64,000 bases of DNA from Candidatus Dechloromonas phosphorivorans (GTDB lineage Bacteria; Pseudomonadota; Gammaproteobacteria; Burkholderiales; Rhodocyclaceae). Below, piece after piece: positions 55,165 through 64,000 of the stretch. How positions within the stretch are numbered: position 1 is the stretch's first letter; each line of letters begins with the position of its first letter. A program made the translations under genes and the position numbers. A model generated the notes under the pieces. The model saw only the letters and a program-made list of their open reading frames with translations, had not been told where the DNA came from and made no database searches. The stretch covers positions 496,001-560,000 of the forward strand of contig JADKIP010000014.1 of assembly GCA_016721185.1 (NCBI GenBank). Reading direction: 5' to 3'.

Positions 55165-55997
55165 GTAAGCCCCCGGCAAACTCAGGTTGCTTTCTGATTC
55201 AGGCTGAAATCTCGGGCAGCCAGCGATGTGGCAGCAATTCGCCAATCCGACTGTTAGGCTGAGTCGGCAAGCGAGACAGGATGTCCTTCAGATAGAGGAA
55301 GGGATCGTGCCCATTGAGTTTGGCGGACTGGATCAAGCTCATGATGGCGGCCGCCCGTTTGCCGGCACGCAGGCTGCCGGCGAATAGCCAGTTCTTCCGG
55401 CCCGTCGCAATGGGCCGGATGCGGTCTCGATCCAGTTGTTGTCGATCGGCACCTGAGCGTCACCGATGTAATGGGCGAGCGCCGTCCAGCGTTTGAGGCT
55501 GTAATCAATCGCTTGGCCGTCGAGGATCCATTTGGCACCTGCAATCGGTGCCGGGTCAGCCAGTCATGGAACTCGTCGAGAATCGGTTTGGCCTGTTCCT
55601 GGCGTATTCGTCGCCGTTCGTCCGGCTCCAGGTCGGCAACCTCCCGCTCAACCTGATAGATGTCTTGCGATGCTGGTGCCGCGGGAGCAAGCGGCAGTTG
55701 CACAAACTCGGGCTGCGTCGCCGACATCAACATGCGCCGCTTCGGCGCTTCGATACCGCGCTCACGCATCCACGGGGACTTGATTGGCGTTAACGCCATT
55801 TGCCATCGCAATGCCGGCGACCGAGGCGCCCGGCTCGCAACACCTCAATCACCGCCTGCTTGAATTCCTCCGGGTGATGCCGCTTGCGCCGACTTGGCTT
55901 CTGGATTTCCATCGAGAGTGTCCACCATGGTTTTTAAGGGGACACAATCTTCGCGGTCTAACGCGTGAATTTATAGATGGGTTTGCCGGGTGCTTAC
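55165..55997 (-). mobile_element. IS66-family deletion derivative, 833 bp
   Basis: Terminal inverted repeats: GTAAGCCCCCGGCAAACTCA at the left and, read inwards from the right, GTAAGCACCCGGCAAACCCA (2 mismatches in 20). Both sides are flanked by TATCAAAG (55157-55164 and 55998-56005), a perfect 8-bp target duplication as IS66 elements make. Full IS66 elements are about 2.5 kb; tnpB and most of tnpC are deleted, so it would need transposase in trans. Confidence 0.92.
55199..55912 (-). pseudogene. Fused remnant of IS66 tnpA and tnpC
   Basis: Starts as TnpA (MEIQKPSRRKRHHPEEFKQA, then ASVAGIAMANGVNANQV and RGIEAPKRRMLMSATQ), then passes at FVQLPLAPAAPASQDI directly into the TnpC C-terminus (EVADLEPDERRRIRQEQAKP, LDEFHDWLTRHRLQVPNGSS) and, after frame changes, ends HRWLPEISA. 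The junction is the internal deletion. Several small shifts remain. Confidence 0.85.
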
Positions 55998-56275
55998 TAT
56001 CAAAGCGAATGGTCAAACGTTCAGCGATTTTCTCTGGCGTTTTGTTGATGGCAAGCCAGTTCAAAACCACTGGGAATCCATGGCCGACGTTCCGTCCAAG
56101 ACAGTCCAGTCGGATGCGATGAGCAAGGCGTTGGTTCGCGCAGGTTTCAAGTTTGTCGGTTCGACAATTTGCTATGCCTTTATGCAGGCTTCAGGAATGG
56201 TTAACGACCACCTAATATCTTGTCCACGACATGCAGAAACAAAGGAACTATCCCGCCAACTGTTCAGGCAGTAAG

Positions 56276-57175
56276 TCAGTTGTTGCTGAAGTCAGCCGTT
56301 CGATATTCATCCAGCACATCAGCAAGTTCTTCGCGGGTGAGATTGACTATGTTCAGGCAGGCGTCCCCCAGTTTGTCCCATTCGCAGGACTTGTTCATGC
56401 CGGTTTGCTCCTGAACGAGGTATTCGGCAATTTGCGCGATGGCGATGAGCTGCCGTGAAACCGGGGTTAATGCAGAGTCATCATTCTCGTCCAGGGCAGC
56501 GAGATTGTGATGATGACGAATCCCGAGATGGATATCAGCGGGGAGTAGCCAGCTTTCCGCCAAATCAGCGCCCAAAGACGCATGGTTGATGGATAGCAGT
56601 TGATCCTCTACGGCGGTGAAACTTTGCTTTTCATCGGTATTGGCTTGTTGCAGCACATTCGAGTATTCCGGGAATGGGATTAGCAGGACCGGAATGCCAC
56701 AGTCGCGAAACAGCGCAAACGTGTAGGCATCTGTCGGCCTGACCGCGCAATTTTTGCGTAATCGCTGCGCCAGCCATCCGGAGGCTCTGGCCGTGCTTGC
56801 CGAGGTGTCCCAAAAGCGCTCCAGGCTGGGAACGTAGGGGAAAATCTTTTGTAGCGCCAAGCCCGCGATAGTGCGGGTAACCAGTTTCAAGCCAAGGACG
56901 AGCATTGCCTCATGAATCGTCCGAACTTTTTTGCTGAAGCCAAAAAACGGTGAGTTGGTTGTTTTGATCAAACCTGCAGCAAGTGCGACATCGGAACCGA
57001 TGAGTTTGGCCAGGATGCCGAAGTCAGGAGCGTCCTTCTCCATCTCATGATCGATTTCATTGAGGATGGTCGGGCGAGGTGGAATACCAATATCCCGTAT
57101 CTCAATCCGCATGCGGGTATCAATCGTTTGTTGCTCTGCGGAAACTTCGTCGGGGTGTTGGATTTGTTTATCCAT
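56276..57175 (-). CDS. HDOD-domain protein
   Basis: 299 residues from the ATG at 57175 (an ATG at 57202 is also open). The HDOD domain spans residues about 30-230: EIRDIGIPPRPTILNEIDHE, LIKTTNSPFFGFSKKVRTIH, EAMLVLGLKLVTRTIAGLAL, ALFRDCGIPVLLI and SLGADLAESWLLPADI. HDOD proteins act in signalling and motility output; there is no attached sensor domain here. Convergent with the end of tag. Confidence 0.9.
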   Translation of the reverse strand: MDKQIQHPDEVSAEQQTIDTRMRIEIRDIGIPPRPTILNEIDHEMEKDAPDFGILAKLIGSDVALAAGLIKTTNSPFFGFSKKVRTIHEAMLVLGLKLVTRTIAGLALQKIFPYVPSLERFWDTSASTARASGWLAQRLRKNCAVRPTDAYTFALFRDCGIPVLLIPFPEYSNVLQQANTDEKQSFTAVEDQLLSINHASLGADLAESWLLPADIHLGIRHHHNLAALDENDDSALTPVSRQLIAIAQIAEYLVQEQTGMNKSCEWDKLGDACLNIVNLTREELADVLDEYRTADFSNN

Positions 57176-57472
57176 TGGGTGAGCGTCTTTCAAGACTTGC
57201 AAGGCTGTTCAGGGCAAAAATATCAAAGCAGAATGATGGGTGGAAGGATGAATCCGGCTTATTCCGGACGACTTTAACCGAGCTTATGCCGCGCCGCAAC
57301 AATCCGCGAGACGCTTGCTATCGTGTGGGCGGAAAGTTCCTGATCAATGGTGCTGGCGCCATTCAGTGCGGGGGCGGCGAGCGCGTAGGGACGCCAGTAG
57401 AAATGATCAGCTCACCCTGGGCAGGGAAACAGGATGGGGCGCAGCAAAAGCCAGGTAATGGCGCGTTTGTCG

Positions 57473-57709
57473 TTACGGCTTGTCTTGCTTGCTGATTTCG
57501 GCCCCATTCATTGAATGGCCTTCTTCAGCTGAGGCATGGAGCAACCAGCACAGGTCGCTGCCTTGAACGGTGGTGGGCACCATCTGATTCCAGTTCCAGC
57601 GGAAGACTGGCCCAAATGGCACGTAGCGCGCCAGCACGTCGCCGTGGGGACTGACGCCAAAAAATGGCCAGTCCGAAGTGATTGCATGTTTGAGTTGAGC
57701 TTCGGTCAT
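57473..57709 (-). CDS. Hypothetical 78-residue protein
   Basis: MTEAQLKHAITSDWPFFGVS, then VLARYVPFGPVFRWNWNQMV. A strong SD (GGAGG, 8 bases before the ATG) supports translation. No family recognised. The 278 bases between it and the HDOD gene hold nothing I can identify. Confidence 0.6.
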   Translation of the reverse strand: MTEAQLKHAITSDWPFFGVSPHGDVLARYVPFGPVFRWNWNQMVPTTVQGSDLCWLLHASAEEGHSMNGAEISKQDKP

Positions 57710-57841
57710 TTCCTGCCTCCAGATTGTGGGTGGCTTGCGCTATCAAGTCTGCGCTTCGGCGCGGGCATCATCAAGTGCGACAAAGACTTTTTGCGATTAA
57801 ATTCTTGTCTTTCAGTGCTTCATTTTTTCAGCTTCAAAGGC

Positions 57842-59149
57842 CTAAGGGCGGGATTCAAAAGCCTTGGCAAGTTCGACGATTTGCCCGGTGATGCGCTGAG
57901 TTTCATCGGCATTGACGCCAGCCTTGGCAGCAAAATAGGGCCATTGGGCCCTCGCTGCTGAAACCTGCTTGATTAGTTTTGGTGCCGAGCCGATGCCAAA
58001 GCGGTCGGCGACGGCCAGGCAATCGCTCTCTGTGATCGCGCCGAATTTTCCGTTGACGCTCATCAGGTGCTGATAAGTCCATTCGCCTTTGGGGTTGTAA
58101 GCGTGGGTTACGTCGTAGGCAGGTGTCAGTTCCCATTGGCCTGATTGACGCAAGAGGAAAGAAAAATTTTTACTGTGGTCGTCGCAATTGGCCGCCAGGA
58201 CGTTGAAGACCATGCGGCGGAATGCCTCTTCCAGTGCGCCATAGCCGAGTTTTAGCTGCGTGATGCTGAGGAAAAGCTGGTTGTAGTCGTGCGTCGCTTT
58301 TTGTTTGAAATCGAGGTGAGCCATCGCGCACAGGGTTTGCATGTGGTGCTTTTCGTTGCCATCGCGGTCGAAACGCTGCGTCATGAAGTGGGCGCGACCG
58401 TTTTCTTCCAGCAGGCGGCAGGGAAACATGTGGATGCCGGCATCTTTGGCCATCAGGTAATAGGCGTATTCAATTCTGCCGTAATCCTGGGATGAGCCGA
58501 GTTCACGGTCGTTCCCCATGCCGTCGAATTTCAGCAGCCAGTGTTCAAAGCCATCTTCGACATCAAACTGGCCGGCACGAATTTCGTCGGTGCCAGGATT
58601 CCAGGCGATGGTGGCCTTGGCTCGGGCGCCGCCGGCGGAGGTGCCCACCTGAATGATCTGGGCGAGGGCGGCCTTGGTGTGATGCTCGGTGTCGATTTCC
58701 CCATGCACCGCCTGGCGAGCGCTCTCCACCAGTTTTGCGAGCTTGATGGCGGTTTGGCTGGCGATGTTCGGGCCGCGGGTTGGGCGGAATTCCAGCGCGC
58801 CCATGCCGCGTTTTCCCATGTAGGCAAGACGATCAAGTGGCGTAATGGCCGATTTGGCGACACCTTTGCTGGCCATCCAGGTATCGATCAGACTATTGCC
58901 GAAATCATCCGGGAGCGCGTCGGCCAATAGCACTGGCAGCCGCTTATAAGTGAGTTCGGGCAAGTCGGTAAAAACGAAGGGTTCTTGCGCTTTGCTTAGC
59001 GGCATGGCGAGCGGTGCGAGGTCAATGCCGGTGGCGACGAAGCGGGGATCGTATTCGAAGGCGTAATAGCCGAGTCGCGGGTCAAGCGCGACAGCGCCGA
59101 CCGTTTTGCCCCAGATGCGGACTTCTACCGCCGGAACGGGTTTGTGCAT
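57842..59149 (-). CDS. hipA: HipA-family kinase toxin
   Basis: 435 residues from the ATG at 59149. N-subdomain AFEYDPRFVATGIDLAPLAM, the Gly-rich ATP loop VGTSAGGARAKA, catalytic loop NVLAANCDDHSKNFSFLL and the metal/activation segment ELTPAYDVTHAYNPKGEW. HipA phosphorylates a translation factor such as glutamyl-tRNA synthetase, causing growth arrest until opposed by HipB. Two bases after the hipB stop, a normal toxin-antitoxin operon. Confidence 0.93.
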   Translation of the reverse strand: MHKPVPAVEVRIWGKTVGAVALDPRLGYYAFEYDPRFVATGIDLAPLAMPLSKAQEPFVFTDLPELTYKRLPVLLADALPDDFGNSLIDTWMASKGVAKSAITPLDRLAYMGKRGMGALEFRPTRGPNIASQTAIKLAKLVESARQAVHGEIDTEHHTKAALAQIIQVGTSAGGARAKATIAWNPGTDEIRAGQFDVEDGFEHWLLKFDGMGNDRELGSSQDYGRIEYAYYLMAKDAGIHMFPCRLLEENGRAHFMTQRFDRDGNEKHHMQTLCAMAHLDFKQKATHDYNQLFLSITQLKLGYGALEEAFRRMVFNVLAANCDDHSKNFSFLLRQSGQWELTPAYDVTHAYNPKGEWTYQHLMSVNGKFGAITESDCLAVADRFGIGSAPKLIKQVSAARAQWPYFAAKAGVNADETQRITGQIVELAKAFESRP

Positions 59150-59151
59150 AT

Positions 59152-59463
59152 CTATTCCTCGGTTGGCTTTCTTGGTCTGGAGGCGCGCTGGCGCTGCGGT
59201 TTTGCTTTCAGCATCTGCAAGGGGCTGATCGACACTGCCGGTGCCAAGGTTTCGAGCCATTGGGCCCGGCCAAGGGCGCGCAGGGTCTTGATCAAGGTTT
59301 TAACCGTGGCGCCCTTGCCTGATTCCAGATTTTTCAGTGCGCTTAAACCAACGCCGGCTCGTTCAGCCAGGGTTTGCTGGTCGAGATTTTGCCGCAGGCG
59401 AAGATTGCGCGCCTGTTCGCCTAATTCGGCTTCCCATTCTTCAGTTGTTTTTGAGATTTCCAT
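59152..59463 (-). CDS. hipB: HipB-type antitoxin (XRE HTH)
   Basis: 103 residues with the HTH RNLRLRQNLDQQTLAERAGV, then SALKNLESGKGATVKTLIKT. A basic, Pro/Lys-rich tail follows. Binds HipA and represses the operon. It is preceded by a very AT-rich promoter region. Confidence 0.93.
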   Translation of the reverse strand: MEISKTTEEWEAELGEQARNLRLRQNLDQQTLAERAGVGLSALKNLESGKGATVKTLIKTLRALGRAQWLETLAPAVSISPLQMLKAKPQRQRASRPRKPTEE

Positions 59464-59530
59464 TAATAGATGCTTTTAAAGCTTATGTTTAACAATTTAT
59501 ATACTATGGATTTAAATACGTCTATAAATA
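59464..59530 (-). promoter_or_regulatory. hipBA promoter/operator region
   Basis: An AT-rich 67-base stretch. GCTTT-T-AAAGC (59472-59482) is an odd-length palindrome 8 bases before the hipB start, a plausible HipB operator. Several TATA-like hexamers overlap, so no single promoter is assigned. Confidence 0.4.
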
Positions 59531-59650
59531 TTTTATTGATTCAGGCAAATGGTGACTTTCATGATGCTTGCCAAAGTGCTGCGCTGACCCGCTCGTGCTT
59601 CTGTAAAATGCTGAAAATTCAGGATAATGTGCTTTAAGGGCGGCTTAAGT

Positions 59651-59968
59651 ATGAATGCAAAAAACGATTTGGAAAGCACGCTCGACCGCCCGGAAATTTC
59701 CTGTGCCACCTGCAAAGCCTGTTGTTGCCAGCTGGAAGTGATTTTGATGGGCGACGACGATGTGCCGGCAAAATTTTCGACTGAGGATCAGTGGGGTGGT
59801 TCGGTGATGCGACGGCTGGATGATGGCTGGTGTGCGGCGCTGGATCGCGCAACCATGTTATGCACCATTTATCAACGTCGACCGGGCGTGTGCCGTGATT
59901 TTGAGGTAGGCGATTACGGTTGTTTGACTGAGCGCGAGCAACTCGTGCAATTCCTTCCCCGCCACTGA
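59651..59968 (+). CDS. YkgJ-family cysteine-cluster protein
   Basis: 105 residues. The Cys set is CATCKACCCQLE, WCAALDRATMLCTIYQRRPG and VCRDFEVGDYGC, the arrangement of the YkgJ/zinc- or Fe-S-binding family. Function is not known. The next gene starts 10 bases after its stop. Confidence 0.85.
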   Translation: MNAKNDLESTLDRPEISCATCKACCCQLEVILMGDDDVPAKFSTEDQWGGSVMRRLDDGWCAALDRATMLCTIYQRRPGVCRDFEVGDYGCLTEREQLVQFLPRH

Positions 59969-59977
59969 TTGGCGCCC

Positions 59978-60532
59978 ATGCGGCCGAAACCTCCACCGAA
60001 CTTTCTCGCTGGTTATCCTGTGGCGTTGGTGACGCAAATTCATCAGTTGATTGAGCAGGACAAGCTGGGCGATGTGCTGCTCAGGAAATACCCGCAGGCC
60101 CACGCGGTGCGCTCCGACAAGGCGCTTTACGACTACGTGCAGGAAATCAAGGGCGATTATTTAGGGGGCGTCGGGCAACTGAGCAAGGTGGCCTTCGACA
60201 GCAAGATGCAGGTGATCAAACAGGCGCTGGGTACGCACACCACAATTTCGCGGGTGCAGGGGGCCAAGCTCAAGACCAAGCGCGAGATTCGGGTAGCGAC
60301 GGTGTTCAAGGAAATGCCGCCGGAATTCCTGCGGATGATTGTCGTGCATGAATTGGCGCATATGAAGGAGCGCGATCACGACAAGGCGTTTTATCAGCTC
60401 TGCCAGCACATGGAGCCGGACTACTTTCAGCTGGAGTTTGACCTCAGGGCTTACCTCAGCCACCTGGAGGTGACTGGACGGGCCCTTTGGTCGGTTGCTA
60501 GCGTTGCTGCGGTCAACCCGGGAAAAAGCTGA
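59978..60532 (+). CDS. YgjP-like metallopeptidase-type protein
   Basis: 184 residues with the zinc motif VVHELAHMKERDHDKAFYQL (His-Glu-x-x-His, then a third His), as in YgjP/DUF45 (M48-like) proteins. Protease activity of the family is suspected, not settled. ATG at 59978 over an in-frame TTG 9 bases upstream. The last residues AAVNPGKS are encoded by a copy of the dispersed 12-mer, so the motif forms the C-terminus. Confidence 0.85.
   Translation: MRPKPPPNFLAGYPVALVTQIHQLIEQDKLGDVLLRKYPQAHAVRSDKALYDYVQEIKGDYLGGVGQLSKVAFDSKMQVIKQALGTHTTISRVQGAKLKTKREIRVATVFKEMPPEFLRMIVVHELAHMKERDHDKAFYQLCQHMEPDYFQLEFDLRAYLSHLEVTGRALWSVASVAAVNPGKS
60506..60525 (+). repeat. Dispersed 12-mer GCTGCGGTCRAC at a gene's 3' end
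   Basis: GCTGCGGTCAAC, five bases, AAAAA. Encodes the last residues of the YgjP-like gene just before its TGA. Confidence 0.75.
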
Positions 60533-60565
60533 AAAACTGGGTTGCCATTTTTACGCTTCTACGCT

Positions 60566-62073
<1,508 letters not shown>

Positions 62074-62077
<4 letters not shown>

Positions 62078-62586
62078 CCCTTGCGCCAGCGCGGCTGGGC
62101 CGGTTTGTTCTGACGAGCCGGGGCGGGGCGGCGCTGGCGTTGGCCAGGACGCTGAACTTCTTCGACCGGTTTGGGTTTGGGTACCAGCAGGTTTTTCGCC
62201 GTGCTTTCACTGGCTTTTTTGTGTGCGTCAACCGCGGCTTTGACTTGTTCCATCGTCAGCTCAATGGCGGGGTGGATTGCCTTGGCGTCGTATTCGGAGA
62301 GTTTGTCGCGAACGATGAACATGCGTTCGGCGGCATCGGCTTTCCGGGGCAGGCGGTTGACCAGTGTTTGCGCGTCCGGCGTCAGGGCAAAACCACCGTC
62401 AATCTCGACAATCAAGCCATTAATGGCGAGCCGGGAAAACGCTTCAATCATTTTTGCTTCAGCCGGAATGGCCTGCTGAAACAGATCAGCGGCTGCGACG
62501 ATCTCGACCATTTGCGCCGGCCGTCTTTTGGAGGAGAGTGCCGTGGCGAGTAAAAGGAGAACGTCAAAATCATGGATCGGGTGCAT
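62074..62586 (-). CDS. Unknown protein with a basic tail, coupled to dbpA
   Basis: 170 residues from the ATG at 62586 (MHPIHDFDVLLLLATALSSK). The first 100 are helical with a possible winged-helix segment (KMIEAFSRLAINGLIVEIDG). The last 45 are Pro/Arg/Lys/Gln-rich (RPGQRQRRPAPARQNK), an RNA-binding look. The ATGA overlap with dbpA suggests shared function in ribosome assembly. Confidence 0.78.
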
Positions 62587-62772
62587 CGAATTACCTTTGA
62601 ATGCTTGCTGAATGAGTGCCAATCGACCTGGAGCGTGCTGTGCTCAGCGGTGTGGCGGTAGAAAAACGCAAGGCAGAGAGCTTTGTTGCCGCGTAAAGAT
62701 GAGAGTTTAAGGCTTTGTGGCACAAAACCAAGCATTTAACGATGCTTCGGCATTCGATTCCGGTAAATGGAT

Positions 62773-62793
62773 GCTGCGGTCAACGCCCGAAAA
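62773..62793 (+). repeat. Dispersed 12-mer GCTGCGGTCRAC, intergenic copy
   Basis: GCTGCGGTCAAC, five bases, AAAA. In the 301-base gap between divergent genes; nothing else identified in that gap. Confidence 0.75.
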
Positions 62794-62887
62794 TGGGCCA
62801 AATTGCGCGGCTGTCGGCTTGCGGGCTGGTTTGGCGCGCTAAGATGCTTGCACTGTTGCAGCGGTAAAATTTTGGGTGGGAGAAGGC

Positions 62888-64000
62888 ATGGAAACATTCG
62901 TCTGGAGCGATCGTTATCTCACGGGTGAAGACTTGGTGGATACCGAGCATCAGGAGCTGGTGCGGATCATCAATCAGGTCGGCGCTCTGGAGGCTGGTGA
63001 AAGCAGCGACCCGGCCGCGATTCAAATCATTCTTGAGGAACTGGTGCTTTACGCGGTCAATCATTTCAGCCACGAAGAAGGGCTGATGATCGGCGCCGGT
63101 TGCGACGAGCGCCATGTCAGCATGCATCAGAAAATCCACCGCGAATTCGCCAGTCAGGTGACGGCGATGCGACAGGTCAGTACTGGTGCCGAGGATACAA
63201 AGTTTTTGCTGAAATTTCTCAGTAACTGGCTGGCCTATCACATTCTCGGGATTGATCAGGTAATGACCCGCCAGGTCCAGAATATTCGCCGGGGAATGAC
63301 GCCAGCTGAAGCTTATGGGCTGGAGAGTGCCAACAAGGCGGACCCGGCGACGGCGAGCCTGCTTGAGGCGTTGAGTTCGCTCTACCGGGTGATCGCCTCA
63401 CGCAATCAGGCGCTGGTCGATCTGAATCTCACCCTGGAGCAGCGGGTCAATGAGCGGACCCAGGCTTTGCAGGCCGCTAACGCGCAGTTGGTAATCGAGC
63501 AGGCCGAACTGAAAGCGGCGCTGGAAACCGTGAAGCTGACGCAAATGCGTCTGTTTGAATCGGAACGCAAGCGTTCGCTCGAAACCAAACGCAACATGGA
63601 GCAGTTTCTGGCGCAGATCGTTGATGGCGACCCGGTGCCGACGCTGGTGATCAACGCGCAACACAAGGTGACGCACTGGAATAAGGCCTGTGCGCTGGTT
63701 AGTGGTGTTCCGGCCGAAGAGATGATTGGGACCAATCGCCATTGGTCGGCGTTTTACCCCAACGAGCGGCCGCTGATGGCGGACCTGGTGATCAGTGCCG
63801 ACATGGATGCGCTGGAAACGCTGTACAAGGGCATGTTCCGCCGTTCACCGGTGATTCCGGGGGCTTTCGAGGCGGAGAGTTTTTTCCCGCAATTTGGCGA
63901 AAATGGCCGCTGGCTCTACTTTACGGCAGCACCCTTGCGCGATCCGGCGGGCCAGATTGTCGGTGCGATCGAAACCTTGCAGGATGTGACCGAGCGCAAG
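62888..64000 (+). CDS. Hemerythrin-PAS signalling protein, 5' part
   Basis: 371 residues to the right edge, open. Residues 1-130 are a bacteriohemerythrin: DTEHQELVRIINQ, NHFSHEEGLMIGAG, HVSMHQKIHREF and LAYHILGID supply the His/Glu/Asp di-iron ligands. A coiled coil follows (about 170-245, LEQRVNERTQALQAANAQLV), then a PAS domain (DGDPVPTLVINAQHKVTHWN). An oxygen-binding input thus feeds a PAS and, past the edge, probably a GGDEF or kinase output. SD GGGAGAAGGC. Confidence 0.88.
   Translation, partial: METFVWSDRYLTGEDLVDTEHQELVRIINQVGALEAGESSDPAAIQIILEELVLYAVNHFSHEEGLMIGAGCDERHVSMHQKIHREFASQVTAMRQVSTGAEDTKFLLKFLSNWLAYHILGIDQVMTRQVQNIRRGMTPAEAYGLESANKADPATASLLEALSSLYRVIASRNQALVDLNLTLEQRVNERTQALQAANAQLVIEQAELKAALETVKLTQMRLFESERKRSLETKRNMEQFLAQIVDGDPVPTLVINAQHKVTHWNKACALVSGVPAEEMIGTNRHWSAFYPNERPLMADLVISADMDALETLYKGMFRRSPVIPGAFEAESFFPQFGENGRWLYFTAAPLRDPAGQIVGAIETLQDVTERK

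Larger units (their letters stand above)
54846..56274 (+). pseudogene. tag: 3-methyladenine DNA glycosylase I, split by an IS66-type insertion
   Basis: The first part (54846-55164) reads MERCPWSEGFDLYRKYHDSE, WGVPLFDDRALFELLILEG and AGLSWSTVLKKREHYRLVF. The second (55998-56274) continues with NGQTFSDFLWRFVDGKPVQN and GFKFVGSTICYAFMQASGMV. Removing the insertion and one target copy restores one frame of about 195 residues. Tag removes 3-methyladenine from DNA; this copy is inactive unless the fragments associate. Confidence 0.92.

Overview
The window looks like a chromosomal segment of a betaproteobacterium, most probably Rhodocyclales (Dechloromonas/Azonexus-like). The signs are the pheT-ihfA-MerR order, a betaproteobacterial DUF3460 protein, an hpnCDE squalene operon, electron-transfer flavoprotein:ubiquinone oxidoreductase, several PAS/hemerythrin/HDOD signalling proteins and moderate GC. 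The assignment rests on recognised families and gene order, not on a search.

Layout: 1-10.3 kb carries pheT, ihfA, a MerR regulator, tRNA-Pro, a truncated purL, a DUF2917/MocR divergent pair, ppiD and tpx. Nearly every gene here is broken by small indels, even essential ones, so the stretch looks like poorly polished sequence. From 10.5 to 39.5 kb the frames are clean: fabI, ETF-QO, a thioesterase, dgt, alkB, trmA, a four-gene J-domain operon of unknown function beside clpB, a TonB-like protein, a class V aminotransferase, two OsmC proteins, a Pat-type acetyltransferase, tesA-selU divergent from an ABC ATPase, and hpnCDE.

A 12.4 kb integrative element (39591-52018) sits in the 3' end of tRNA-Leu(UAG). 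It has a 93-94 bp direct repeat at both ends, a P4-type tyrosine integrase, six perfect TGGGGGTAAC repeats confined to its two ends, an AlpA-like regulator, a TOPRIM/DUF3987 primase-helicase and no virion genes. Its right third is cargo: a GIY-YIG (T5orf172) protein with a C-terminal zinc ribbon, and a compact minus-strand operon pairing a HARE-HTH/PD-(D/E)XK nuclease-like protein with a 483-residue phage polyvalent-type protein, separated by two tiny overlapping frames. This cargo is my best candidate for an undescribed, possibly defensive, system.

52-64 kb is mixed: a truncated exonuclease, a glutathione transferase, a metallophosphoesterase, ybjQ, a tag gene split by an 833 bp IS66-family deletion derivative with a perfect 8 bp target duplication, an HDOD protein, hipBA, a YkgJ-like protein, a YgjP-like metallopeptidase, dbpA with an overlapping partner gene, and the start of a hemerythrin-PAS protein.

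Across the whole window a 12-mer, GCTGCGGTCRAC, recurs at least eleven times exactly and more often with one or two changes, frequently followed 3-5 bases later by an A-run. It lies in intergenic spaces, at gene ends and inside genes on both strands. It resembles in form an uptake-signal or other dispersed small repeat family, and I do not know of a description of it.
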